Assembly (NCBI RefSeq): GCF_000519085.1
Contig: NZ_KI912577.1
Coordinates: 2,423,331-2,487,330, forward strand
Length of the DNA stretch: 64,000 nucleotides
Source: Methylobacterium sp. 10
GTDB lineage: Bacteria > Pseudomonadota > Alphaproteobacteria > Rhizobiales > Beijerinckiaceae
Direction: 5' to 3'
The notes below the pieces were generated by a model that was not told the origin of the DNA, searched no databases, and saw only the letters and a program-made list of their open reading frames with translations. This document shows, one piece after another, positions 30,049 through 38,728 of this stretch (its first letter is position 1; each line of letters starts with the position of its first letter). The position numbers were made by a program, and so were the translations under genes.

Positions 30049-32133
30049 ATGCTGAGCCTCAGCTTCACACCGCTCATCCCGTGGCCTGTCATCGCGGGCT
30101 TGGGCGTTCTGGTGGCGGTCTTCGTCGTTCTCGCCTTCGTGGCGCGGGGGCGCACGGCGATCCTGCGGGCGCTGGCCCTCGGGCTCGTGCTGCTGGCCAT
30201 CGCCAACCCGTCCCTGGTGCGCGAGGACCGCGAGCCGGTGAAGGACATCGCGGCCATCGTCGTCGACCGGTCGGGGTCGCAAAGCCTCGGGGACCGCCCG
30301 GCCATGACCGACACGGTGCGGGCCGAGTTGCAGCGGCGCTTCGGGGCGCTCACCAACATCGAGCCGCGCTTCATCGACGTGCCCGACGCCAAGGACGGCG
30401 ATGACGGCACCAAGCTGTTCACCGCCCTGTCCCAGGGCCTCGCCGACGTTCCGCCGGATCGGCTGGCCGGCGTGGTGATGCTCACGGACGGCGTCGTCCA
30501 CGACATTCCGGCCACCGTCGCGGCGCTGGGCATCAAGGCGCCGCTCCACGTCCTCGTCACCGGACATCCCGACGAGCGCGACCGCCAGATCAAGCTGATC
30601 GAAGCCCCGCGCTTCGGCATCGTCGGGCGCGATCTCACCATCCGCGCCGAGGTGATGGAGCGGGGTGGCACCGGCAACGCCACCGTCACCGTGCGCCGGG
30701 ACGGCGAGGAGATCGGACGCCGCACCTTCCCCACCGGCCAGCCGTTCTCGCTCACCACCAAGATCGAGCATGGCGGCCCCAACGTCGTGGAGATCGAGGT
30801 CGAGCCGTTGCCCGGCGAGTTGACCACGATCAACAACCGCGCCGTGCTGCCCATCGAGGGTATCCGCGAGAAGCTGCGCGTGCTCCTCGTCTCCGGCGAG
30901 CCGCACCAGGGCGAGCGCACCTGGCGCAACCTGCTGAAATCCGACGCCAACGTCGATCTCGTCCATTTCACCATCCTGCGGCCTCCGGAGAAGCAGGACG
31001 GCACGCCGATCTCCGAACTCTCGCTCATCGCCTTCCCGACGCGCGAGCTGTTCGTCCAGAAGATCAAGGATTTCGACCTCATCATCTTCGACCGCTACGC
31101 CAACCAGAGCGTGCTGCCCTCGGCCTATTTCGACAACATCGTCCGCTACGTCCGCGACGGCGGCGCGCTCCTCATCGCGGCGGGGCCGGAATTCGCCTCC
31201 TCGGCGAGCCTCGCCCGCACGCGGCTCTCCCAGATCCTGCCGGGAGAACCCAACGGGCGCGTGGTCGAACAGCCCTACAAGGCGACGCTGACGGGCACCG
31301 GCACCCGCCACCCCGTCACCCGTGCCCTGCCGGGGTCGGAGGCATCGCCCCCCGCCTGGGGCGATTGGCTGCGCATCGTATCGGCTCAGACCAAGCCGGG
31401 CATTCAGCCGATCCTCCAGGGGCCGAACGCCCTGCCGCTCCTCGCTCTCTCGCGGGAGGACAAGGGCCGGGTCGCCCTGCTGCTGTCCGACCATGCCTGG
31501 CTCTGGGCGCGCGGCTATCAGGAGGGCGGCCCCTATCTCGATCTCCTGCGCCGCCTCGGCCATTGGCTGATGAAGGAGCCGGCCCTCGAAGAGGAGGCCC
31601 TGCGGGCGCAGACCACGGGGCACGGACGCGAGGTCCGCGTCGAGCGCCAGACCATGGCCGAGACCACCGACCCCGTCACCGTGAAGGGGCCGACCGGACC
31701 GGAGCGGACCCTCACCCTCACGGCCGGCGAGCCCGGCCTGTTCAGCACGACGTTCGAGGCCACGGAACTTGGGCTCCACACCCTGCGCTCCGGCTCGCTC
31801 ATCGCCTTCGTCAGCGTCGGGCCGCCCAACCCGCGCGAACTCACCGACGTGTTCAGCGATACCGAGCGTCTGAAGGCGTTGGCCGAGGGGACGGGCGGCT
31901 CGATCCGTCGCATTGCCGATGCGGGCGGGACCACCGTGGTGCCGCGTCTCCAGGCCGTGCGCAGCGGGCGGCTCGCAGGCGCCGACTGGATCGGCTTCCG
32001 CCCAAGCGACAGCGCCGTCATCCGCGGCGTCGAGGTCTATCCCCTGGCGCTGGGCCTATGGGCGCTGGTGGCGCTCGCCGGAGCGGTGCTGGCGATGTGG
32101 CTGGTGGAGGGGCGGCGCGGACGGGCGGCGTAG
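30049..32133 (+). CDS. Large membrane-anchored VWA/glutamine-amidotransferase-like protein, end of the MoxR operon
   Basis: This 694-residue protein has two N-terminal helices (about 12-32 and 38-55), a VWA-like domain (IAAIVVDRSGSQSLGD, then VVMLTDGVVHD), and an Ig-like stretch (about 190-275). A class I glutamine-amidotransferase-like fold follows (VLLVSGEPHQGERTWRN, DLIIFDRYANQSVLP, VRDGGALLIAAGPEF). A C-terminal helix sits near 663-685. It probably faces the periplasm and works with the BatA-DUF4159 protein. It is transcribed with the upstream genes unless the repeats in the gap act as attenuators. Confidence 0.85.
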   Translation: MLSLSFTPLIPWPVIAGLGVLVAVFVVLAFVARGRTAILRALALGLVLLAIANPSLVREDREPVKDIAAIVVDRSGSQSLGDRPAMTDTVRAELQRRFGALTNIEPRFIDVPDAKDGDDGTKLFTALSQGLADVPPDRLAGVVMLTDGVVHDIPATVAALGIKAPLHVLVTGHPDERDRQIKLIEAPRFGIVGRDLTIRAEVMERGGTGNATVTVRRDGEEIGRRTFPTGQPFSLTTKIEHGGPNVVEIEVEPLPGELTTINNRAVLPIEGIREKLRVLLVSGEPHQGERTWRNLLKSDANVDLVHFTILRPPEKQDGTPISELSLIAFPTRELFVQKIKDFDLIIFDRYANQSVLPSAYFDNIVRYVRDGGALLIAAGPEFASSASLARTRLSQILPGEPNGRVVEQPYKATLTGTGTRHPVTRALPGSEASPPAWGDWLRIVSAQTKPGIQPILQGPNALPLLALSREDKGRVALLLSDHAWLWARGYQEGGPYLDLLRRLGHWLMKEPALEEEALRAQTTGHGREVRVERQTMAETTDPVTVKGPTGPERTLTLTAGEPGLFSTTFEATELGLHTLRSGSLIAFVSVGPPNPRELTDVFSDTERLKALAEGTGGSIRRIADAGGTTVVPRLQAVRSGRLAGADWIGFRPSDSAVIRGVEVYPLALGLWALVALAGAVLAMWLVEGRRGRAA

Positions 32134-32141
32134 ATCTCCGA

Positions 32142-32203
32142 CCCTCCCCCCTCTGCGGGGGAGGGTGGTCGCGGAGCGACCGGGAGAGGGGTCGACCTCT
32201 CCG
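32142..32203 (+). repeat. Intergenic palindromic repeat, copy 2
   Basis: This near-identical, same-orientation copy of 29691-29750 lies 8 bases after the end of the MoxR operon. The two copies flank the 694-residue gene as direct repeats. Confidence 0.8.
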
Positions 32204-32231
32204 ATGATGGCGCGCCCCTGATCCGACCCGC

Positions 32232-32256
32232 TTGGCGGGCCACCTTCTCCCGCCAA
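32232..32256. terminator. Hairpin between convergent MoxR operon and hydrolase gene
   Basis: TTGGCGGG and CCCGCCAA form a perfect 8-bp stem with a 9-base loop. With the adjacent repeat it probably ends or protects the operon transcript. There is no T run, so it is not a canonical terminator. Confidence 0.35.
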
Positions 32257-32301
32257 GGGGGGAGGGCAGGGCGCCTCGACGGAGAATGTCGATCCTTAAG
32301 G

Positions 32302-33198
32302 TCACCCCACCAAACGTCCAAAAAACCGCGCGATCTCCGCCGCCGCCGCATCCGGCGCTTCGCGGTGCGGGAAATGGCCGACTCCCTCGAACGGGGCGAG
32401 GTCGAGATCGGAGAAGGTTTCGCCGAGGCGGTCGGTCCAGGCATAGGGGAAGAGCGGGTCGCGTGTGCCCCAGCGGATGCAAGTCGGCACGGTGATCGCA
32501 GCCAGCGTGGGCGCTTCGCCCCGGATCATGGCGAGTCGCCCCTCATGCGCGCTGACGTACCAGTTGAAGCCGCCCTGCAGGTTGCCGGGGGCCATGAAAT
32601 TATCGACGAACGATTCCAACACGTCATCGAAGGCAGCCGGATTCCCGCCGGCCCAGTGGCGCAGAAAATGGCCGATATACAATCGGCAGGACTCGGACGA
32701 CGCGCCGACCGTGGCGGCGGCGAACGGCTTGACGTGGAAGGACTGGTACCAGATCTCGCTCAGCATCTCAGGAGCCGCGAGGCGCGGCCCGATGCCGGGA
32801 TAGGGGCAATCGAAGAAGAACAGGCCGGTCAGCCGCTCCGGGATGCGACGCCCGAGCGCCTGCCCGACATAGGCGCCCACATCGTGGCCGACGAACCCGG
32901 CGCGCGCGATTCCCAGGGCATCGAGCAACCCGACGACATCCGCGGCGTGGACCTCCGCCCCGGCCCGGTCCGACGGTCCGGCATCCGGTTTCTCGCTCTC
33001 GCCGAAGCCTCTCAGATCGGGAACGATCAGCTCGAACCGGTCGGCGAGGCGCCGCATCACCGGCTCCCAGGTGAGCCAGAATTCCGGCCAGCCATGGAGC
33101 AGGACCAGGGGGGGGCCATGGCCGGCGGACGCCACATGCAGGGTGACGCCGTTCACCGCGATGGTCCGGTGTCTGATGGAATGGTTCGCTTCCGTCAT
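32302..33198 (-). CDS. Alpha/beta hydrolase, epoxide-hydrolase or dehalogenase-like
   Basis: The 298-residue protein has the oxyanion motif HGWPEFW (35-41), DLRGFGESEKP, and the nucleophile elbow GHDVGAY with Asp106. An Asp nucleophile fits epoxide hydrolases and haloacetate dehalogenases rather than esterases. The acid is probably the Asp in WGTRDPLFP and the base the His in GVGHFPH. The natural substrate is unknown. It lies 37 bases downstream of the GNAT gene and may belong to the yejAAB transcription unit. Confidence 0.88.
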   Translation of the reverse strand: MTEANHSIRHRTIAVNGVTLHVASAGHGPPLVLLHGWPEFWLTWEPVMRRLADRFELIVPDLRGFGESEKPDAGPSDRAGAEVHAADVVGLLDALGIARAGFVGHDVGAYVGQALGRRIPERLTGLFFFDCPYPGIGPRLAAPEMLSEIWYQSFHVKPFAAATVGASSESCRLYIGHFLRHWAGGNPAAFDDVLESFVDNFMAPGNLQGGFNWYVSAHEGRLAMIRGEAPTLAAITVPTCIRWGTRDPLFPYAWTDRLGETFSDLDLAPFEGVGHFPHREAPDAAAAEIARFFGRLVG

Positions 33199-33234
33199 TT
33201 GTCGCTCCCGCGCCGCCGCTCGGCACCTGTCGGG

Positions 33235-33738
33235 TCAACGCGGACGAACGGCTTTCACGTTCCCCGATACGGTGTCGAGGGCGCCGGGGCGGAGTTCGAG
33301 CCAGAGGAAGCGCGCGGGATCGACCGGTCCCGGCGGCAGGAGGCGGCCGGGCGGCACGGGCGCGAAGCCGAAGCGGTGGTAATAGGGCGCGTCGCCCACC
33401 AGAACCACGACCCCGTGGCCGCCGGCGCGCGCGGCGTCGAGGCTCGCCTGCATCAGCGATCCGCCGATGCCGCGCTTCTCGAAGCTCGGATCGACCGTGA
33501 GCGGCCCAAGCACGAGGAGAGACCCGCCCGCCTGCGCCGGTCCAATTCGGACCGAGCCGACGAGGTAGGTACCCACGAGCGCGGTGAAGCAGAGATCGGC
33601 CAGGGGCACGGTGCCCTCGCGCAGGCGATAGGCGGTGCGGGCGAAGCGCCCCGGCCCGAAGGCGCGGGCATGGAGGCGCTCGATGGCGTCGGCGTCGCCC
33701 GGCAGCTCGGGCCGGATGACGAGGGGCAGGCTGGTCAT
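33235..33738 (-). CDS. GNAT-family N-acetyltransferase
   Basis: This 167-residue protein has the GNAT acetyl-CoA-binding pattern: LGPLTVDPSFEKRGIGGSLMQASLDAARAGGHGVVVLVGDAPYYHRFGF, the variant seen in YhbS-like proteins. The ATG at 33738 overlaps the yejB stop by four bases (ATGA), so it is translated with the transporter genes. The frame is open far upstream through yejB, which is not coding in that frame. The substrate is unknown. Confidence 0.88.
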   Translation of the reverse strand: MTSLPLVIRPELPGDADAIERLHARAFGPGRFARTAYRLREGTVPLADLCFTALVGTYLVGSVRIGPAQAGGSLLVLGPLTVDPSFEKRGIGGSLMQASLDAARAGGHGVVVLVGDAPYYHRFGFAPVPPGRLLPPGPVDPARFLWLELRPGALDTVSGNVKAVRPR

Positions 33739-34841
33739 GTGGCCCGGGCGGAGAAATCGATGCGCGGGTCGATCCAGGTGTAGATCAGGTCCGAGAGCAG
33801 GTTCACCGCCAGCCCCATCAGCGAGAAGATGTAGAGCGTGGCGAAGACGATCGGGTAGTCGCGCCCGACGATGGAGGTGAAGGACAGGAGCCCGAGCCCG
33901 TCGAGGGAGAAGATCGTCTCGATGAGCAGGGAGCCCGCGAAGAAGGCCGAGATGAAGGCGCCCGGAAAGCCCGCCACCACGATCAGCATGGCGTTGCGGA
34001 ACACGTGCCCGTAGAGCACGCGCCGCTCGGTGAGGCCCTTCATCCGCGCCGTCATCACGTATTGCTTGCGGATCTCGTCGAGGAACGAGTTCTTCGTCAG
34101 CAGCGTCGAGGTGGCGAAGGCGCCGAGCACCAGGGCGGTGAGGGGCAGCGTCATGTGCCAGGCGTAATCGACGATCTTGCCCCAGAGGGTGAAGCTCTCC
34201 CAGCCCTCGCTGGTGAGGCCGCGAATCGGGAAGACCTGCAGGAACGAGCCGCCGGCGAACAGGATGATGAGGGCGATGCCGAACAGGAAGCTCGGGATGG
34301 CGTAGCCGACGATGACGATGCTGGAGGTCCACAGGTCGAAGCGCGAGCCGTCCTTCACCGCCTTGCGGATGCCGAGCGGGATCGAGATCGCGTAGGACAG
34401 GAGCGTCATCCACAAGCCCAGGGAAATCGAGACCGGCAGCCGCTCGCGGATCAGCTGCAGCACCGAGACATCGCGAAAATAGCTCTTGCCGAAATCGAAG
34501 GTGGCGTAGTCCCACAGCATCTTGGCGAAGCGTTCGGGAGCCGGCTTGTCGAAGCCGAATTGCTGTTCGAGCTTCTTGATGAAGGCCGGGTCGAGCCCCT
34601 GCGCGCCGCGATAGCGCGAACTCGCCTCCGAGCCGCCGCCGGCCGAGCGCCCGCCGCCGCCGAGATCGCCGGCCCCGCCGGTGACGCGGGACAGGCTGCC
34701 CTCGTTCTGTCCCTGCAGCTGCGCCAGCACGCGCTCCACCGGCCCGCCGGGGGCGAACTGGACGATCACGAAGGTGATGAGCATGATCCCGAAGATCGTC
34801 GGGACCATGAGGGCGATGCGGCGCAGGATGTAGGCGAGCAC
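33735..34841 (-). CDS. yejB: Peptide ABC transporter permease, YejB type
   Basis: This inner-membrane permease of an oligopeptide/microcin C-type ABC importer is 368 residues. The N-terminus is MLAYILRRIALMVPTIFGIMLITFVIVQFAPGGPVE, and there are six predicted helices. A Gly/Ser-rich insertion occurs after the first helix (about 46-75) and the EAA loop contains RMKGLTERRVLYGHVFRNA. It is 9 bases downstream of the second yejA. The partner permease YejE and ATPase YejF are not encoded next to it; a GNAT gene follows instead. Confidence 0.92.
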   Translation of the reverse strand: MLAYILRRIALMVPTIFGIMLITFVIVQFAPGGPVERVLAQLQGQNEGSLSRVTGGAGDLGGGGRSAGGGSEASSRYRGAQGLDPAFIKKLEQQFGFDKPAPERFAKMLWDYATFDFGKSYFRDVSVLQLIRERLPVSISLGLWMTLLSYAISIPLGIRKAVKDGSRFDLWTSSIVIVGYAIPSFLFGIALIILFAGGSFLQVFPIRGLTSEGWESFTLWGKIVDYAWHMTLPLTALVLGAFATSTLLTKNSFLDEIRKQYVMTARMKGLTERRVLYGHVFRNAMLIVVAGFPGAFISAFFAGSLLIETIFSLDGLGLLSFTSIVGRDYPIVFATLYIFSLMGLAVNLLSDLIYTWIDPRIDFSARAT

Positions 34842-34850
34842 GTGTGGTCC

Positions 34851-36713
34851 TCAATTCCTGCCGATGCGCCGGGCCTTGTCGGCGTCGTGCCACCAGATCG
34901 CCGGCGCACCGAGATCGTAGGCCGGGCCGGGCGATGGGTGGTCGTAGACGTCCCACAGGGCGAGGCGGTGATCCGCCTTGTACCACATCGGGATCCAGTA
35001 GCGGCCGGAGCGCAGCACCCGGTCGAGGGCGCGAGCGGCGACCGTGAGATCGGCCCGCGACGCGGCATCGAGCACCCGGCCGATCAGGATGTCCACGGAC
35101 GGGCTCGACACGCCGGCTAGGTTGTCCGACCCCGGCGTCGCGGCACTGGCCGAGCCGTAGACCTGCCGCAGTTCGGGGCCGGGGGTCGGCCCGCTACCGT
35201 AGCGGCGCGAGGTGATGTCGAAGTCGAAATCCTTGAGCCGAGCCTGGTACTGCGACGTGTCCACCCGCCGGATGCCCGCCTTGATCCCGATCAGGCCGAG
35301 GTTGCGGATGAACGACTGGGTATGCGGCTCGAGGGCCGGGTCGGCATCGAGGAACTCGATCTCCAGGGGTTTGCCGTTCGGCAGCGTGATGGTGCCGCCG
35401 TCGCGGGTGCAGCCCGCCTCGCGCAGGAGCGCCACGGCCCGGCTGAGCAAGGCCCGGTCCTGGCCCGACCCGTCCGATCGATCCGGCTGCCAGGCCTCGC
35501 CGAAGACCTCGTCGGGCAGGTCGGCGCGCATTGGGTCGAGGAGGGCAAGTTCCTCGGGCGAGGGCTTGCCGGTGGCCTTGAGATCGGAATTCTCGAAGAA
35601 CGAGGCTGTGCGGATATAGGCGCCGAACATCAGGTTCTTGTTGGCCCAGGGAAAGTCGAAGCACAGGCCGATCGCCTCGCGGACCCGGCGGTCGCGGAAG
35701 GCTTCGCGGCGGGTGTTGATCCACCAGCCCTGCGTGCCGGAGGGGCGGGCATCCGGCACCACCTCCTTGCGTACCCGTCCCTCTCGGAAGGCGGGGAAGT
35801 CGTAGCCGGTGGCCCAGACGCGAGCGGTGAACTCCTCGCGGAAGGTGAAGATTCCGCTCTTGAACGCCTCGAACGCCACCTGGCGATCGCGAAAATACTC
35901 GTAGCGGATCTGGTCGAAATTGTTGTGGCCGACCATTACCGGCAGGTCGGCGGCCCAGTAATCGGCCACCCGCTCCAGTTCGATGAAGCGGCCGGCCTCC
36001 AGGCGCCCGACCTTGTAGGGGCCGGACCCCCTCGGCGGCTCCAGGGTGGAGGCCTCGAAGTCCCGGCCGGCATGATAGGCCTTCGAAAAGATCGGGAGGG
36101 TGGCGACGAAGAGCGGCAGGTCGCGGCTGCGACCCTTCTCGAAGCGCACCACCACGGTCTCGTCGCCCTCGGCCACGGCGTCCGCCATGTCCCGGATCAC
36201 CTGGGAAATCTCGGGGTGGCCCTTCTCCTTCAGCAGGGTCAGCGAGAAGGCGACATCGGCGGCGGTGAGACGCGAGCCGTCGTGGAACCGCGCCTGCGGG
36301 CGCAGGGCGAAACGGTAGGTCAGGCCGTCCTCGCTCGCCTCGACGCTGCGGGCGACGAGGCCGTAGAGCGCGTCCGGCTCGTCCAGCGCCCGCACCATCA
36401 GCGAATCGAAGGTGAAATTCATGCCGGCCGCGCCGTCGCCGCGCAGGACATAGACGTTGAGGGTGTTGAACGTGTCGTTGGCCTGGTTGCCCAGGGTCGA
36501 GGACAGCTGCCCGGAGAAGCGCCCGCCACGCGGGGCGGCCGGGTCGACATAGGCGAAGTGCGGGAAGTCCGCCGGGTATTTCAGCTCGCCGAAACTCGAC
36601 ATGCCGTGGCTCGGGCCGGCGAGGGCGGCGCGAGCCGGCTTCGACAGGGTTGTGGCGATGCCGAGGGCGCCGGCCCCGACGACGAAGTCCCGGCGGGTCG
36701 GCGCGACCCTCAC
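34851..36713 (-). CDS. YejA-type peptide-binding protein, second copy (Tat signal)
   Basis: This 620-residue SBP_bac_5 family periplasmic protein is for peptide import. The signal has a twin-arginine motif, TRRDFVV (6-12), followed by a hydrophobic stretch and an ARAA cleavage region, unlike the first copy. The start is GTG at 36713, overlapping the first copy's stop codon as GTGA. YejA hallmarks include FGELKYPADFPHFAYVDPAAPRGG, SGPYKVGRLEAGR and WWINTRREAFRDRRVREAIG. It sits between the first copy and yejB. Confidence 0.9.
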   Translation of the reverse strand: MRVAPTRRDFVVGAGALGIATTLSKPARAALAGPSHGMSSFGELKYPADFPHFAYVDPAAPRGGRFSGQLSSTLGNQANDTFNTLNVYVLRGDGAAGMNFTFDSLMVRALDEPDALYGLVARSVEASEDGLTYRFALRPQARFHDGSRLTAADVAFSLTLLKEKGHPEISQVIRDMADAVAEGDETVVVRFEKGRSRDLPLFVATLPIFSKAYHAGRDFEASTLEPPRGSGPYKVGRLEAGRFIELERVADYWAADLPVMVGHNNFDQIRYEYFRDRQVAFEAFKSGIFTFREEFTARVWATGYDFPAFREGRVRKEVVPDARPSGTQGWWINTRREAFRDRRVREAIGLCFDFPWANKNLMFGAYIRTASFFENSDLKATGKPSPEELALLDPMRADLPDEVFGEAWQPDRSDGSGQDRALLSRAVALLREAGCTRDGGTITLPNGKPLEIEFLDADPALEPHTQSFIRNLGLIGIKAGIRRVDTSQYQARLKDFDFDITSRRYGSGPTPGPELRQVYGSASAATPGSDNLAGVSSPSVDILIGRVLDAASRADLTVAARALDRVLRSGRYWIPMWYKADHRLALWDVYDHPSPGPAYDLGAPAIWWHDADKARRIGRN

Positions 36714-38578
36714 CGGGGCGCCCCGGTCTTGGCGGCCAGCGCCTCGTCGTACCACCACGTGGTCGGGAAGCCGGACGAGCCGTAGAGCGGGAGGGTGGCC
36801 GGATGGCCGAACCGGTTCCAGCGCAGGGTCCGCGACACGTTCGAGGCCCATTGAGGTACGACGTAATTGTGCGACAGCAGCACCCGGTCGAGGGCGTGGG
36901 TGGCGGCGAGCACGCCCGGCCGGTCCTTGGCGAAGATCACCGCCTCGATCAGCGTGTCGATCGCCGGGTCCTTGATCCCGATCAGGTTGCGCGAGCCCTG
37001 CTTGTCGGCGGCCGCCGAGCCCCAATATTCGCGCTGCTCATTGCCGGGGGAGAGCGACTGGCCCCAGGAACTCGTGGTCACGTCGAAATCGAAGGCGCGC
37101 AGCCGGTTCTGGTACTGAGCCTGATCGATGACGCGGAGTGAGGTCTGAATGCCGATGAGCTTCAGCTGCGCCGAGAACGGCAGGACCACCCGCTCGAACA
37201 CGCTCTGGAACTCCAGGAACTCGACCGTGAGGGGCTCGCCGGTCTTCACGTTCGTCATGCGCCCATCGCGCAGCTCGTAGCCGGCCTCCTTCAGGAGGCG
37301 CACCGCCTCGCGCAGGTTGGCGCGCACGGCATCGGGCGTACCGTTCACCGGGTTGGTGTAGGGCGTCGTGAAGACGGAGGGCGGGACCTTGTCCTTCACA
37401 CCGTCGAGGATCGCCAGTTCCGCGCCCTGCGGCAGGCCGGAGGAGGCGAGTTCCGAGCCGAAATAATAGGAATCGATCCGCTTGTAGAGACCGAAGAACA
37501 GCGCCCGGTTCATCTCCTCGAAGTTCATGGCGAGGTTGAAGGCGCGGCGCACCCGCTCGTCGGCGAACTTGGCCTTGCGGGTGTTGAAGACGAAGGCCTG
37601 CATGGTGCCGTTGCCGCGGTCGGGGAATTCCTCCTTGATCAGGCGGCCCTCCTTCACGGCGGGGAAGTCGTCGTAAGCCGTGGCCCAGTTGCGGGCGACG
37701 TTCTCGGCACGAAAGTCGAACAGGTCGCCCTTCAGCGCCTCGATCAGCACGGTGGCGTCACGAAAATACTCGTTGCGCATCGTGCCGAAATTGTTGCGGC
37801 CGACATTCACCGGCAGGTCGGCGCCCCAGTAATCGGGCACACGCTCGTAGGTGACGCTGCGGCCGGCCTCGAACTTGGCGAGGCGATAGGGGCCGGAGCC
37901 GAGGGGGATCTCGAGAGTGGTCTGGGTGACGTCGCGCTGGCGCCCTTCCGCATCCTTGGCCGTCCACCAATGCTTGGGCAGCACGCGGAGCTGACCGAGC
38001 ACCTGCGGCAGTTCGCGGTTGCCCTTCTCGGTGAACGTGAAGGTGACCTCGCGCGGGCCGGTGACTTCGCCCTTCGCCACCGTCTGGTAATAGGCCGCGT
38101 AGAACGGGCTGTTGGCCTTCAACGTCTCGTAGGACCAGACCACGTCCTCGGGGGTGATCGGCTTCCCGTCGTGCCAGCGGGCATTCTCGCGCAGGCGGTA
38201 GCTGACGGAAGAGAGGTCGTCGGCGATGCGGACTCCCTCGGCGAGGAGCCCGTAGGAGGTGAACGGCTCGTCCAGCGACTCCGTCATCAGCGTATCGTAG
38301 ATTTGCGCGACCCCGCCTTCGAGATCGCCCTTCAGGCCGGCTACGACGAGGTTGAAATTGTCGAAGCCGCCCTGGGCGCCGAGGCGCACGAGCCCGCCCT
38401 TGGGAGCCTTCGGGTCGGCATAGTCGAACTGCTTGAACCCGGCCGGGTATTTCGGCTCGCCCATCAGCGTGAGGGCGTGGGCCCATTGTGCGCCGTCGGG
38501 GGCTGCCCCGGCACCGCCGACGAAGGCGACGACTGCGAGGGAGGCGGCGAGGAGGCGTCCGATCAGGGCTGTTCGCAT
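36710..38578 (-). CDS. yejA: YejA-type peptide-binding protein, first copy
   Basis: This 622-residue SBP_bac_5 protein has an ordinary Sec signal peptide (MRTALIGRLLAASLAVVAF..., cleavage about AGA|AP, residue 25). The body shows the YejA pattern MGEPKYPAGFKQFDYADPKAPKGG, IPLGSGPYRLAKFEAGR, AFVFNTRKAKFADERVRRAF and a C-terminal SGFPTTWWYDE. It is about one third identical by eye to the second copy, so this looks like an old duplication. It is the first gene of yejA-yejA-yejB-GNAT-hydrolase. Confidence 0.92.
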   Translation of the reverse strand: MRTALIGRLLAASLAVVAFVGGAGAAPDGAQWAHALTLMGEPKYPAGFKQFDYADPKAPKGGLVRLGAQGGFDNFNLVVAGLKGDLEGGVAQIYDTLMTESLDEPFTSYGLLAEGVRIADDLSSVSYRLRENARWHDGKPITPEDVVWSYETLKANSPFYAAYYQTVAKGEVTGPREVTFTFTEKGNRELPQVLGQLRVLPKHWWTAKDAEGRQRDVTQTTLEIPLGSGPYRLAKFEAGRSVTYERVPDYWGADLPVNVGRNNFGTMRNEYFRDATVLIEALKGDLFDFRAENVARNWATAYDDFPAVKEGRLIKEEFPDRGNGTMQAFVFNTRKAKFADERVRRAFNLAMNFEEMNRALFFGLYKRIDSYYFGSELASSGLPQGAELAILDGVKDKVPPSVFTTPYTNPVNGTPDAVRANLREAVRLLKEAGYELRDGRMTNVKTGEPLTVEFLEFQSVFERVVLPFSAQLKLIGIQTSLRVIDQAQYQNRLRAFDFDVTTSSWGQSLSPGNEQREYWGSAAADKQGSRNLIGIKDPAIDTLIEAVIFAKDRPGVLAATHALDRVLLSHNYVVPQWASNVSRTLRWNRFGHPATLPLYGSSGFPTTWWYDEALAAKTGAPR

Positions 38579-38728
38579 CACGAGGCGGCTGTCTCCCGAA
38601 TTCCGGAGCCCGTGCCGTCGAGGGCGCGGGCGGGATGTCCTTCTAGGACGTCGGGGCAGGCCACGCCAAGCGGGCACGTCTCCGGCGCGTCGGTCCAACG
38701 CGCCGGAGGAACGGTCATGTGAAGGACG

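Noticed and set aside
33739..34986. N-terminal 416-codon extension of the GNAT frame, apparently a fusion
   Set aside because: The extension is an alternate frame of yejB and is Arg/His/Pro-rich. The true start overlaps the yejB stop.
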